A stretch of DNA of 33,681 nucleotides from Candidimonas sp. (GCA_004297945.1 SCRC01000119.1:1-33681), one strand, 5' to 3'; numbered from the stretch's first letter, positions 18,102 through 26,427 are shown. Numbers and translations: made by a program. Notes: generated by a model from the letters alone, not told the origin.

Positions 18102-18107
18102 TATAAT
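18102..18107 (+). promoter_or_regulatory. Candidate -10 element in the hrpA/argA divergent region
   Basis: TATAAT, a perfect -10 match, lies within ATTATAAT, which is palindromic and so also reads TATAAT on the minus strand. It is 42 bases before the argA ATG. No convincing -35 is seen at 16-18 bases on either strand, so this could be an extended or activated promoter, or a chance AT-rich site in the 76-base gap. Confidence 0.4.
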
Positions 18108-18148
18108 TTTGTGCAACCTACTCTTTGCGATCTATTAAGCTAAAAAAC

Positions 18149-19504
18149 ATGGCCCTCAACGACCCCGATACCGTATCCGCCCAGGAAGCCCCCGAATTTG
18201 CAGCAGCTCAATTCGTACGCTGGTTCCGTGAAGTGGCGCCGTATGTGCATGATTTTCGCGGCAAAACCTTTGTTATCGCCTTCGGGGGCGAACTCGTGGG
18301 CGACGGCGCGTTAAACACCCTGGTGCAGGACCTTTCCCTGTTGTCGGCCGTGGGCGTGCGGCTGGTGCTGGTGCATGGCTCGCGGCCGCAAGTCAACGAA
18401 CAGCTCAAACTCAAAGGCTACCAGACGCAATTCGGGCGCGGTACCGAACCGACCAGCGCCGAAGCGCTGGAATGCGCCAAGGAAGCGGCGGGCGAAATCC
18501 GCCTGGACATCGAAGCGGCATTCAGCCAAGGCTTGCCTAATACCCCCATGTCGCACGCCCATATCCGGGTCATCTCGGGAAATTTCGTCACAGCGCGGCC
18601 GGTGGGCGTGATCGACGGCATCGACTACAAACATGCCGGAGCCGTGCGCAAGCTGGATCTGGACGCCATCAAGAACATTATCAACCAGGGCGCCATCGTA
18701 CTCCTGTCGCCCCTGGGATTCTCGCCCACGGGAGAAGCCTTCAACCTGGCCATGGAAGATCTCGCCACCAGCGCGGCCGTATCTCTGCGCGCCGAGAAAC
18801 TGATTTTCCTGACGCAAGGGCGCACAGTGCTCGACGCCGATGGCCTGGTCGACACCGAGCTGGCGCGTGAGGACGCCGACGCCTTGCTGGCGGCCGGCAC
18901 ACTGGACGAAGACACCGCCTCGTTCCTGGCGCATGCCTCGCGTGCCGTCAAGCGAGGCGTGGCGCGCGCCCATCTGGTGCCCTATACGCTCGATGGCAGT
19001 GTGTTGCTGGAAATATTTACCCACGACGGCGTGGGCACCATGGTGGTCGAAGATACCCTGGACGATCTGCGCCCAGCCACCGTCGACGACGTGGGAGCCA
19101 TCGTCCAGCTGATCGAGCCGCTCGAAGAAGACGGCACCCTGGTGCCCCGAGGCCGCTCCGTCATCGAGCGCGACGTGGAAAAATTCACCGTCCTGGAACA
19201 CGATGGTGTCATCTACGGTTGCGTTGCCCTAATGCCCTACCGTGACGAAAACATGGCGGAAATGGCCTGCTTGATCGTCCATCCCGAATGGCAAGGCACG
19301 GGAGAAGGCGAAATATTGTTACGCCACACCGAGTCCCGCGCCCGCGCGATGGGCGCCCGGCGCCTGTTCGTTCTGACCACGCGCACCTCTCACTGGTTCA
19401 TCAAGCGCGGCTTTGTCCAAGGAGGCATCGCCGACCTGCCCCGCGAACGCCAGGCCCATTACAACCGATCACGCAATAGCCTGATATTCATTAAAAAGCT
19501 TTAA
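18149..19504 (+). CDS. argA: Amino-acid N-acetyltransferase (N-acetylglutamate synthase)
   Basis: Makes N-acetylglutamate from glutamate and acetyl-CoA, the first step of arginine biosynthesis in the acetylated route. The 451 residues combine an N-terminal amino-acid-kinase-like domain (about 20-285, with FVIAFGGELV and LVLVHGSRPQV), which normally binds arginine for feedback inhibition, and a C-terminal GNAT domain (about 300-451, with CLIVHPEWQGTGEGE as the acetyl-CoA loop). The ATG at 18149 is chosen over an in-frame TTG at 18125. It is divergent from hrpA. The next gene, a GT25 transferase, begins two bases after its stop. Confidence 0.95.
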   Translation: MALNDPDTVSAQEAPEFAAAQFVRWFREVAPYVHDFRGKTFVIAFGGELVGDGALNTLVQDLSLLSAVGVRLVLVHGSRPQVNEQLKLKGYQTQFGRGTEPTSAEALECAKEAAGEIRLDIEAAFSQGLPNTPMSHAHIRVISGNFVTARPVGVIDGIDYKHAGAVRKLDLDAIKNIINQGAIVLLSPLGFSPTGEAFNLAMEDLATSAAVSLRAEKLIFLTQGRTVLDADGLVDTELAREDADALLAAGTLDEDTASFLAHASRAVKRGVARAHLVPYTLDGSVLLEIFTHDGVGTMVVEDTLDDLRPATVDDVGAIVQLIEPLEEDGTLVPRGRSVIERDVEKFTVLEHDGVIYGCVALMPYRDENMAEMACLIVHPEWQGTGEGEILLRHTESRARAMGARRLFVLTTRTSHWFIKRGFVQGGIADLPRERQAHYNRSRNSLIFIKKL

Positions 19505-19506
19505 GC

Positions 19507-20271
19507 ATGCCAGCGCTGCCCATCTATGTTGTCAGCCTCCCCTCAGCCAGCGCGCGGCGCGATTTCATGCGCCGGCAATTTGCCGATTTGAAGGTGCATT
19601 ACGAGTTTTTTGATGCCATCGACGGGCGCGAAAACCCTGATCACTATTTGTTCAAGAAATACAATGACAAGAAGCGGGCGCAACGCAGAGGCGGGGGCAC
19701 GCCGCTGCGTCTGTCTCAATTGGGCTGTTTTGCCAGCCACTATCAGTTATGGGAAAAATGTCTGCGAGAGGATCAGGCCATGATTGTGCTGGAAGACGAC
19801 GCCATTTTGCTCGCCCCCTTCATGGATTTTTATGAACGCACGGCTGAGTTTGCAGACAAGTATGGATTCGTCTGGATAGAGCCCAGCAACAAGAACAAGA
19901 ATCATAAAGGCCTGGTGCTGGAACAAATCGGCCCCTTTGCGGTAAAAAAATTCTCCAAAGGTTTTTCCCACACAGTCGGCTACTTGTTGGCCCCTGCCCA
20001 GGCGAAAAAATTGTTGGCCCATTGCACCGAATGGATTTATCCGGTGGATAATACGATCGACCGTTTCTTCGAACACAAAGTCGAAGCGATAGGCGTAGAT
20101 CCCATTTGCGTTCGACCCGACGGGAATTTTGAATCGACGATCAATTCAATAGAGCCCACATACAAACGCTCTCTGCAGGACATAATACGCAGCGAATACT
20201 CCAGCCTGGTCGACACCATCAAACGCAGCATTCATAACACAGAGTTTTTCATTCGGCACAAAATGCGGTGA
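19507..20271 (+). CDS. GT25-family glycosyltransferase, LPS biosynthesis
   Basis: A 254-residue family 25 transferase, the group that contains LgtB/LpsA-type galactosyl- or glucosyltransferases of LPS. The start LPIYVVSLPSASARRDFMRRQF and the block QLGCFASHYQLWE (71-83) are hallmarks, and VLEDDA carries the acidic metal-binding residues E96, D97 and D98. It likely acts at the cytoplasmic side of the inner membrane on an outer-core or terminal LPS sugar. It begins two bases after the argA stop with no clear ribosome binding site, so its translation may depend on argA. Donor and linkage are unknown. Confidence 0.88.
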   Translation: MPALPIYVVSLPSASARRDFMRRQFADLKVHYEFFDAIDGRENPDHYLFKKYNDKKRAQRRGGGTPLRLSQLGCFASHYQLWEKCLREDQAMIVLEDDAILLAPFMDFYERTAEFADKYGFVWIEPSNKNKNHKGLVLEQIGPFAVKKFSKGFSHTVGYLLAPAQAKKLLAHCTEWIYPVDNTIDRFFEHKVEAIGVDPICVRPDGNFESTINSIEPTYKRSLQDIIRSEYSSLVDTIKRSIHNTEFFIRHKMR

Positions 20272-20410
20272 AACCAGGATCAGTGTTCAAAAACAGTCTT
20301 GAAATGCGGTTAATGCCTGGAGCGAATCCAAAAAATGGCAACAGGATATCGACCAACGCTTCATCAGTACAATACTTGCTACTTGTTTATTCGTTTTAAA
20401 GGTGCGACCC

Positions 20411-20683
20411 ATGGCACGAATGGTTCAATGTGTAAAACTCAAGCGCGAGGCCCAAGGGCTGGATTTCGCCCCCTATCCCGGTCCCTTAGGCACGCGGATA
20501 TGGCAAAGTATCTCGAAAGAAGCCTGGGGACAGTGGATCGACATTCAGACGCGCCTGGTCAATGAAAACCGCCTAAACCTCGCCGACGCCCGCGCCCGCA
20601 AATACCTGGCACAACAAATGGAAAATTTTCTGTTTGAAGACGGCTCGGTAGAAGCCCAAGGGTACGTGCCGCCGGAAGAATGA
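20411..20683 (+). CDS. yggX: Probable Fe(2+)-trafficking protein YggX
   Basis: A 90-residue protein of the YggX family, linked in enteric bacteria to iron handling and protection of iron-sulfur enzymes from oxidation. The whole length fits: [18 protein letters not shown] at the N terminus, then [10 protein letters not shown] and the C-terminal [18 protein letters not shown]. The conserved single cysteine near the N terminus is C7. The ATG at 20411 is chosen because AAAGGTG lies just upstream and it matches the family start; an in-frame GTG at 20402 adds only three residues. The gene is convergent with phoU, with a repeat cluster between them. Confidence 0.95.
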   Translation: MARMVQCVKLKREAQGLDFAPYPGPLGTRIWQSISKEAWGQWIDIQTRLVNENRLNLADARARKYLAQQMENFLFEDGSVEAQGYVPPEE

Positions 20684-20701
20684 AAATACCCAGCTGGATA
20701 T

Positions 20702-20728
20702 TGTAGCGGCAGCCCTTGTGGCTGCCAT
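20702..20728 (-). repeat. Dispersed palindromic repeat (inverted), yggX-phoU gap
   Basis: TGTAGC precedes GGCAGCC-CTTGT-GGCTGCC (20708-20726). It forms a perfect 25-bp inverted repeat with the copy at 20767-20791, separated by 40 bases. Lying between two convergent genes, the pair could act as a two-way transcription stop or mRNA 3' end shield. Confidence 0.88.
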
Positions 20729-20766
20729 CTGCGTTCTATAAATACCGTAGCGGCTCTCGGCGATTT

Positions 20767-20817
20767 GGCAGCCACAAGGGCTGCCGCTACAGGCTGCGGC
20801 TACAGGCTGCCGCTACA
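20767..20817 (+). repeat. Dispersed repeat with three tandem 13-bp right ends
   Basis: The core GGCAGCC-ACAAG-GGCTGCC (20767-20785) is followed by GCTACA. The 13-bp right arm GGCTGCCGCTACA (20779-20791) is then repeated at 20792-20804 (one mismatch, GGCTGCGGCTACA) and exactly at 20805-20817. This looks like slippage or a partial duplication of the element end. It ends 26 bases before the phoU stop codon. Confidence 0.85.
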
Positions 20818-20843
20818 GCGACGCGGAAGACATTATCAACAAA

Positions 20844-21569
20844 TCAAATCTCGTTTTCTTCGTCGGGAACCTGGCCGCGGGCGGTGCGCTCGGTGTTCTT
20901 GACACCCGTATGGCGCACATCGTCGCCGCGCACCATATAAATAACCCGCTCGGCCATATTCTTGGCATGGTCGCCGATGCGTTCCAGCGACCGGGCAATG
21001 AAAATCAAATCAATGGAACGTGAAATCGTGCGAGGGTCTTCGATCATATAGGTAATGACATGACGCAAAGAAGCCTTCCACTCTTTATCCACATCTTTGT
21101 CATTACGCACCACCATCGCCGCGTGAACAGGGTCTTCGCGTGCAAAAGAATCCAGTGCGTCGCGTATCATCGTCGCCACATGGCTGGCCATGTGGCGCAG
21201 CTCGATCACCGGCACATAAGGAGTTTCAGATTCATGCAGGCGGCGCGCCATCTTCGCGATCTTTTCAGCTTCATCACCACAGCGCTCCATATCAGTCAAC
21301 ATCTTCGAAACCGACAGCAACAAACGCAAATCAATGGCGGTAGGCTGATTGCGAGCGATCAACAAACTAATAAGCTCATCGATTTCGACCTCGAGCCGGT
21401 TAACGTCTTTTTCGCGCTCCCTTACACGATCAACCAGGCTTAAGTCGCCGCTGGTGAGAGCCTCCATGCCCTCTTGTACCATCGCCTCGACCAGCCCGCC
21501 CATTTGCAGGAACAGCGAGCGCGTAGATTCCAGATCGGAATGAAACTGTTTATTCGTATGCTCGGACAT
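20844..21569 (-). CDS. phoU: Phosphate signalling regulator PhoU
   Basis: A 241-residue all-helical protein of two PhoU repeats (about 15-110 and 115-215), which restrains the PhoR/PhoB phosphate response through the Pst transporter. Family signatures visible include MGGLVEAMVQEGMEAL near residue 30, DMERCGDEAEKIAKMA near 95 and ERIGDHAKNMAERVIYM near 200. The pst and phoBR genes that often accompany it are not in the window. It is preceded by rpiA on the same strand. A Pho-box-like direct repeat lies about 110 bases upstream, and a 13-bp palindrome overlaps its AAGG ribosome binding site. Confidence 0.95.
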   Translation of the reverse strand: MSEHTNKQFHSDLESTRSLFLQMGGLVEAMVQEGMEALTSGDLSLVDRVREREKDVNRLEVEIDELISLLIARNQPTAIDLRLLLSVSKMLTDMERCGDEAEKIAKMARRLHESETPYVPVIELRHMASHVATMIRDALDSFAREDPVHAAMVVRNDKDVDKEWKASLRHVITYMIEDPRTISRSIDLIFIARSLERIGDHAKNMAERVIYMVRGDDVRHTGVKNTERTARGQVPDEENEI

Positions 21570-21574
21570 ATCAG

Positions 21575-21587
21575 CCTTGAGTCAAGG
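21575..21587 (-). promoter_or_regulatory. Palindrome overlapping the phoU ribosome binding site
   Basis: CCTTGA-G-TCAAGG is a perfect 6+1+6 palindrome ending six bases before the phoU ATG. On the phoU strand its right arm contains the likely AAGG ribosome binding site. It could be a protein operator or restrict ribosome access. It may be chance, being only 13 bases. Confidence 0.35.
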
Positions 21588-21680
21588 TAAAAGTCATTCG
21601 GTAAATCGGCGCACCACACGCCACAACGCCTCGGTGAATGACAAGTCTATCATTCAAGCGCATCCTCAAGCTTACACGGG

Positions 21681-21702
21681 AATTATGACCGGTTCATGAC
21701 CG
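21681..21702 (-). promoter_or_regulatory. Pho-box-like direct repeat upstream of phoU
   Basis: On the phoU strand the site reads CGGTCAT-GAAC followed directly by CGGTCAT-AATT. These are two identical 7-base half-sites spaced exactly 11 bases apart. The established PhoB box is two CTGTCAT-like half-sites with the same spacing and AT-rich spacers, so each half differs by one base. It overlaps the rpiA stop codon and is about 112-133 bases before the phoU start. Confidence 0.5.
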
Positions 21703-22377
21703 CGACGGATGTAGTGTTTGAACCCCCTGCTGCGTCGACAGCAAGGCGACATCAGCCCCTGAAATCGCAAACAAGCCGCAGGTCACCACACCTGCAATAT
21801 TATTGATCTGCGCCTCCAGTTCAGCCGGGGAGCTGATCTGCAAGCCCGAGACATCCAGAATCTGGCAACCATTGTCGGTCGTAAACCCCTGACGCAAGGC
21901 AGCGACTCCGCCAAACCGGGCAACGCGGCGTGACACCTCGGCGATAGCCATGGGAATCACTTCAATGGGCAGCGGAAACTTGCCCAGACAGGGCACCAGC
22001 TTGGATTCATCGACAATACAGACGAACCGGTCCGCCACGGACGCCACGATTTTCTCGCGCGTAAGCGCCCCGCCGCCACCTTTGATCATATTCAGGCCGG
22101 CGTCGATTTCATCGGCCCCATCGACATACACGGGCACGCGATCAACCTGATTCAGGTCAAATACATGAATGCCAAGCGCCGTTAAGCGCGCCGAACTGCG
22201 CTCCGAACTGGACACCGCACCCTTGAAAATATGCTTATGCACCGCCAGACTGTCTATAAACAAGTTGGCCGTGGAGCCGGTTCCTACGCCGATAATGACA
22301 TCAGGCGCAAGCAGCGGCAAGACATAATCGAGCGCCGCACGGGCCACATTCCGTTTGAGTTCGTCTTGGGACAGCAT
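21694..22377 (-). CDS. rpiA: Ribose-5-phosphate isomerase A
   Basis: Interconverts ribose 5-phosphate and ribulose 5-phosphate in the pentose phosphate pathway. At 227 residues it is the normal size. Visible signatures: [12 protein letters not shown] near residue 29, DGADEID at 86-92, and [11 protein letters not shown] at 99-109, whose E108 corresponds to the catalytic glutamate. The ATG at 22377 gives a family-like start [16 protein letters not shown]. It lies 34 bases after the Spx/ArsC-like gene and precedes phoU on the same strand; its stop overlaps the putative Pho box. Confidence 0.97.
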   Translation of the reverse strand: MLSQDELKRNVARAALDYVLPLLAPDVIIGVGTGSTANLFIDSLAVHKHIFKGAVSSSERSSARLTALGIHVFDLNQVDRVPVYVDGADEIDAGLNMIKGGGGALTREKIVASVADRFVCIVDESKLVPCLGKFPLPIEVIPMAIAEVSRRVARFGGVAALRQGFTTDNGCQILDVSGLQISSPAELEAQINNIAGVVTCGLFAISGADVALLSTQQGVQTLHPSRS

Positions 22378-22411
22378 AGAAAAATCCTAAAAAACATCAA
22401 TTCGGGGCGAA

Positions 22412-22771
22412 TCAAGCGCCCAATAGCTCACTGTACTTCGTGTCGGAAAAACCGACACTCGCCGCCCCCTTGGCATCCACCATGACGGGGCGCCTCACCA
22501 GTGCGGGAAACTCGGCGACGAGCGCCGCCCATTGCGCGTCGGACTCGGGAGCCTTGCGGCTATCAGACAGGTTGCGCCACGTCATGGACGCACGGTTGAC
22601 CAGCTTTTCCCAGCCACCCAGCTCGCGCGACCATTTCTGCAATTGCGACGCGGCAATGGGCTGTTCGCGATAATCGACAAACTCATAGGGCGTCCCATGG
22701 TCGTCCAGCCAGGCCATGGCCTTGATGCAGGTGCTGCATTTGCTCAGCCCATATAACGTTACGGTTTTCAT
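22412..22771 (-). CDS. ArsC/Spx-family thioredoxin-fold protein (YffB-like)
   Basis: A 119-residue protein of the ArsC/Spx/YffB family. The N terminus MKTVTLYGLSKCSTCIKAM carries a C-x-x-C pair (C11, C14), as in Spx and YffB; the conserved arginine expected later is in the LVRRPVMVD segment. Proteobacterial YffB-type members are probably glutathione-linked thiol enzymes rather than true arsenate reductases, and no ars genes are nearby. The ATG at 22771 is chosen because it gives the family start; a frame to 22783 adds four residues. It begins two bases after the kdkA stop, so co-expression is likely. Confidence 0.88.
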   Translation of the reverse strand: MKTVTLYGLSKCSTCIKAMAWLDDHGTPYEFVDYREQPIAASQLQKWSRELGGWEKLVNRASMTWRNLSDSRKAPESDAQWAALVAEFPALVRRPVMVDAKGAASVGFSDTKYSELLGA

Positions 22772-22773
22772 CT

Positions 22774-23472
22774 TCAAGCGCATCTCCGATAAGCCTTATC
22801 AAGTGTTTCCCAATATGCAATGCCAGCCGGGCCCGCCACTTTTTCCAGCGACCGCCGCAAGCGCCGCAAATTATTTTGGCGCTGCGAAGGCGAAACACCA
22901 TTGCCGTGTCCGCGATCAAAGTCGATCAACCACGCTTTACCGTGATCATCAAGCAAAATGTTATAGGCATTCAAGTCTGCATGCCATACCCCCGCCTGAT
23001 GCATGGAAAAAATAGCGTCGGCCACCGCCTGGTGGCTGGGTTGATCGAGGGCTTTGGCCAGGGTCTGCACATGAGGCAAGCGTTCAATCAGGATAGCCGC
23101 CCGATACGTCATCCCGCAGCGCCAATATACCGCCGCCAACGGGGCTGGAACCGGCAAACCTTCAGCCCGCATGGCTCGCAGCAGTTCAAACTCTGCAAAC
23201 GAACGCACCCGGCCCTCGCCCGCCCAAACGTAACGATCTCGGCTCAGGCGCGCCACCAGGCCGCCGCGCCGGTAGTGCCGCAACACGCCAGCCCCATATT
23301 CGCCCTGTGTAAACCAGGCAGCCTGGCGCCCGCCAACCTGCACAGGCGTTGCCTGGTTTTGGGGCGCGCCCGGATCGAACAGGAACGCACCCGGATGCGC
23401 CAGGAAACCGGGATCAAAACGCATCGTCCCATTAGGCAGGCCAAGCTCCGAACAAGGCGCTGCAAGACGCAT
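22774..23472 (-). CDS. kdkA: 3-deoxy-D-manno-octulosonic acid (Kdo) kinase
   Basis: ATP-dependent kinase that phosphorylates the Kdo residue of Kdo-lipid IVA on the cytoplasmic side of the inner membrane. The 232 residues fit the KdkA/RfaP-type lipopolysaccharide kinase family: HADLNAYNILLD at 164-175 is the catalytic loop (D166, N171) and IDFD at 183-186 gives the metal-binding aspartate. KdkA enzymes occur in species that carry a single phosphorylated Kdo, such as Haemophilus and Bordetella. The start is supported by a strong ribosome binding site, GGAGGTG, five bases before the ATG. It lies downstream of the permease and directly upstream of the ArsC/Spx-like gene, not with the other LPS genes. 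Confidence 0.9.
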   Translation of the reverse strand: MRLAAPCSELGLPNGTMRFDPGFLAHPGAFLFDPGAPQNQATPVQVGGRQAAWFTQGEYGAGVLRHYRRGGLVARLSRDRYVWAGEGRVRSFAEFELLRAMRAEGLPVPAPLAAVYWRCGMTYRAAILIERLPHVQTLAKALDQPSHQAVADAIFSMHQAGVWHADLNAYNILLDDHGKAWLIDFDRGHGNGVSPSQRQNNLRRLRRSLEKVAGPAGIAYWETLDKAYRRCA

Positions 23473-23511
23473 CAGGACACCTCCACAAAAAGTCTGCGCC
23501 CAGCCATCGTG

Positions 23512-24288
23512 TCAGGCCTTGGCCAGCAATAAAAACATAATAACCAGTAGCATCACGGCAAATATCCTTTTCAGACGCGGCTCGGGCATCGAGTACGCAA
23601 GACGGACCCCATACGGAACACAGCAAATGCTGCCGATCGCCAACGGTATCCCTTGCGACCAATGGGCTTGCCCATGCGCCGAATACGTCAAAAGCGCGAC
23701 AAAGGTTCCAGGAATGATGGTGGTCATGGCCAAAGCCTGAGCCGAAGTTTGCGGCAAACGAAAAAACGTGGTCAGAAACGGCACGGCCACCACCGACCCG
23801 CCTACGCCAAAGATACCCCCTATCGTACCGGCCAGCACCCCTACCAGCGCAAACCACCCCTTGTGGTAGTCGGCCGCACTGCGGCGCGGCGAGGCCGCTC
23901 GCCCACGAGGATTCTTTGGCTGGCTTTGGATAAAATAGAAGATCGCAATGCCTAAAATGAAAACAGCATAAACACGGCGCAACAAGATGGGATCAATGCC
24001 CAGGGCAAACCGGGCGCCCAGCCATGTAAAGACAATGGAACCCGCAGCGCCTGCCGCCGCGGCGCGCAAATCAATTTTGGAATACTGATTGTATTTGCGC
24101 ACCGATGTCAGCACCGCCGGCAAGACCATGATGAGGGCCGTGCCCTGCGCAGCCTGCTGCGGCATGCCGAACACCAGGCCCAGCAGGGGAATGGCCAGCA
24201 AGCCGCCGCCGATACCCAGCACCCCGCCCGTAAACCCGATCAGCGCGCCTGACAGAAGGCAGCCCAACACAATTAGGTACCACTCCAC
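23512..24288 (-). CDS. TSUP-family (TauE/SafE) membrane permease
   Basis: A 258-residue integral membrane protein with about eight hydrophobic segments and the two-fold repeat typical of sulfite exporter TauE/SafE proteins. Glycine-rich motifs FTGGVLGIGGGLLAIPLL (about 19-36) and GTIGGIFGVGGSVVAVP in the second half are characteristic. Family members carry sulfite, sulfonates or other small anions; the substrate here is unknown. The start is a GTG at 24288 preceded by AGGAA at suitable spacing. It begins 12 bases after the radA stop, suggesting a shared transcript. Confidence 0.88.
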   Translation of the reverse strand: MEWYLIVLGCLLSGALIGFTGGVLGIGGGLLAIPLLGLVFGMPQQAAQGTALIMVLPAVLTSVRKYNQYSKIDLRAAAAGAAGSIVFTWLGARFALGIDPILLRRVYAVFILGIAIFYFIQSQPKNPRGRAASPRRSAADYHKGWFALVGVLAGTIGGIFGVGGSVVAVPFLTTFFRLPQTSAQALAMTTIIPGTFVALLTYSAHGQAHWSQGIPLAIGSICCVPYGVRLAYSMPEPRLKRIFAVMLLVIMFLLLAKA

Positions 24289-24300
24289 CTGGGTATTCCT

Positions 24301-25659
24301 TTATAACTGGCGCAGACGATCTATAGCGGCATCCACACGATCCACCGCCCATATGTCCAGGCCTTCGATAGCCTGTTTGGGCGCATTGGCCTTGGGAATA
24401 AGCGCTACGTTAAAACCCAGTTTGGCCGCCTCGCGCAGCCGCTCCTGGCCGCGCGGCGCGGGGCGGATTTCGCCTGCCAACCCAACTTCGCCAAACACAA
24501 TCAATCCTTTGGGCAAGGGCCGATTGCGCATCGAAGACATGATGGCCAGCAACACGGCCAGGTCAGCGGCCGGCTCGGTAATTTTGACGCCCCCCACAGC
24601 ATTGACGAACACATCCTGATCGAAAGTGGCGACGCCCGCATGGCGATGCAGCACAGCCAGCAGCATGGCCAGGCGCGTGCCCTCGAGCCCGACCGACAAA
24701 CGTCGCGGATTGGGGGCATGAGCGCTATCGACCAGGGCCTGGATCTCCACCAGCAAAGGCCGTGTTCCCTCCTGAGTGGCCATCACGCAAGAACCCGCCA
24801 CATCCTGATCGTGCTGCGATAAAAACAGGGCCGACGGATTGCTGACCCCACGCAAACCTTTGTCCGTCATGGCAAACACGCCTAGCTCGTTGACGGCGCC
24901 AAAACGATTCTTGAATGCCCGAACAAGCCTAAAGGATGAATGGGTATCGCCCTCGAAATACAAGACCGTATCAACAATATGTTCAAGCACACGCGGGCCG
25001 GCCAGCGTGCCATCCTTGGTCACATGGCCGATCAGGACAATGGTGACGCCTGTCTGCTTGGCCAGGCGTGTCAGTTGCGCGGCGCATTCGCGCACTTGAG
25101 AAACGGAACCCGGCGCGGCGCTCAACTCGCTGGAATAAAGAGTCTGGATCGAATCAATGACAGCCACGCTGGGCCGTGTCTCGGTCAGCGCCGCCACAAT
25201 CGATTCAAGACGAATCTCAGCCAGAAGATTGACCCCGCTGGTGGCCAGTTCCAGGCGCCTGGCATGCAAGGCCACTTGCTCGGCAGACTCTTCGCCGGTC
25301 ACATACAGTACGTTAACCACCTTGGACAGGGACGCCATCGCCTGTAGCAAAAGCGTCGATTTGCCAATGCCCGGATCGCCGCCAATAAGCACCACGGCGC
25401 CAGCCACCAGGCCGCCGCCCAACACTCGATCGAATTCGGGAATGCCCGATGGCTGACGGGGCAACTCGCGAGCCTCGATTTCGGCCAGGCTACGGATAGG
25501 ACTAGCGCCTGCAATAGGTGCAAAACGATGCGTGGACGTACCCGCGTCAAGCGACTCTTGCAGCGAATTCCAGGCATTGCAATGCGGGCATTGGCCCGCC
25601 CATTTCAGGCTAGTGCCGCCGCATTGCGTACACACATAGGAATTTTTTGATTTGGCCAT
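24301..25659 (-). CDS. radA: DNA repair protein RadA
   Basis: A DnaB-type/RecA-like ATPase that drives branch migration during homologous recombination. The 452 residues are the normal length. An N-terminal C4 zinc finger uses C10, C13, C24 and C27. Walker A is GDPGIGKS (94-101), the RadA-specific KNRFG motif is at 250-254, and the C-terminal third is the Lon-protease-like domain. The ATG at 25659 gives the standard start MAKSKNSYVCTQCGG. It lies between an SDR gene and the TSUP permease on the same strand. Confidence 0.97.
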   Translation of the reverse strand: MAKSKNSYVCTQCGGTSLKWAGQCPHCNAWNSLQESLDAGTSTHRFAPIAGASPIRSLAEIEARELPRQPSGIPEFDRVLGGGLVAGAVVLIGGDPGIGKSTLLLQAMASLSKVVNVLYVTGEESAEQVALHARRLELATSGVNLLAEIRLESIVAALTETRPSVAVIDSIQTLYSSELSAAPGSVSQVRECAAQLTRLAKQTGVTIVLIGHVTKDGTLAGPRVLEHIVDTVLYFEGDTHSSFRLVRAFKNRFGAVNELGVFAMTDKGLRGVSNPSALFLSQHDQDVAGSCVMATQEGTRPLLVEIQALVDSAHAPNPRRLSVGLEGTRLAMLLAVLHRHAGVATFDQDVFVNAVGGVKITEPAADLAVLLAIMSSMRNRPLPKGLIVFGEVGLAGEIRPAPRGQERLREAAKLGFNVALIPKANAPKQAIEGLDIWAVDRVDAAIDRLRQL

Positions 25660-25710
25660 ACCTAAGTTTAACCGGGTATGCGACGGTCAATTCGAACCAC
25701 GGCCGACAAT

Positions 25711-26427
25711 CTAACGGCCCGCCAGGCTGCCGCCACCATCCACGCCCAGAACCTGGCCAGTGATGAAGCCTGCCTCGTCCGATAAAAAGAAGGTGACGGC
25801 CGCCGCCACCTCAGCAGCCTGGCCCAGGCGGCCCATGGGGATCGATGCCAGGGCTTTTTTCTCGGCCTCACTGCCCACCGGCTGGGCGGTGCGAAACAGC
25901 TCGGTTTCAATCGGCCCGGGCGATACCGCGTTAACGGTAATTCCGTGCTCGGCCAATTCCAGCGCCCAGGTCCGGGTACAGCCGATAAGCGCGCTCTTGG
26001 CCGCGGAGTAACTGGTGCGCAGCACCCCGCCGTGCGTGACACGGCTGCAGATGTTGACAATGCGCCCCTCTTTGCGCGCCTTCATCGACGGGATAAACGC
26101 CTGGGTCACCTGCACAGCAACGCGCACATTCAGATCGAACACTTCGTACAGCGAGGCCAGATCGACCTCACCCAACGGCTCGGGGCGAACCATCCCGACG
26201 TTGTTGACCACCGCATCGACAGGGTATTTTTCGCGAATGACACGCAGAATATCTTCAGTTTCACCCGCATTTTGCAAATCGCAAGAGTAGAGGTAGCCGG
26301 GGAAATCAATCTCTTGCGTATGCCGCGCCAAACCCACGACATGGCAGCCCATGTCGGCCAGACGCCGGCTGATCGCCCAGCCTATGCCTTTTGTTGCCCC
26401 GGTCACCAGCACACATTTATTTTTCAC
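25711..26427 (-). CDS. SDR-family oxidoreductase (FabG-like)
   Basis: A 238-residue classical short-chain dehydrogenase/reductase using NAD(H) or NADP(H). The nucleotide-binding motif TGATKGIG is at 9-16, NNVG at 75-78 (NNAG is usual), and the catalytic residues are S128, Y140 and K144 (YSAAK). The C-terminal VLGVDGGGSLAG is typical. It resembles 3-oxoacyl-ACP reductases but no fatty-acid synthesis genes adjoin it, so the substrate is unassigned. It sits 54 bases after alr and 51 before radA on the same strand. Confidence 0.88.
   Translation of the reverse strand: MKNKCVLVTGATKGIGWAISRRLADMGCHVVGLARHTQEIDFPGYLYSCDLQNAGETEDILRVIREKYPVDAVVNNVGMVRPEPLGEVDLASLYEVFDLNVRVAVQVTQAFIPSMKARKEGRIVNICSRVTHGGVLRTSYSAAKSALIGCTRTWALELAEHGITVNAVSPGPIETELFRTAQPVGSEAEKKALASIPMGRLGQAAEVAAAVTFFLSDEAGFITGQVLGVDGGGSLAGR

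Noticed and set aside
21593..21642. GTCATTC / GAATGAC inverted repeat between rpiA and phoU as a terminator
   Set aside because: The stem is 7 bp with a 36-base loop and no T-run follows on either strand.
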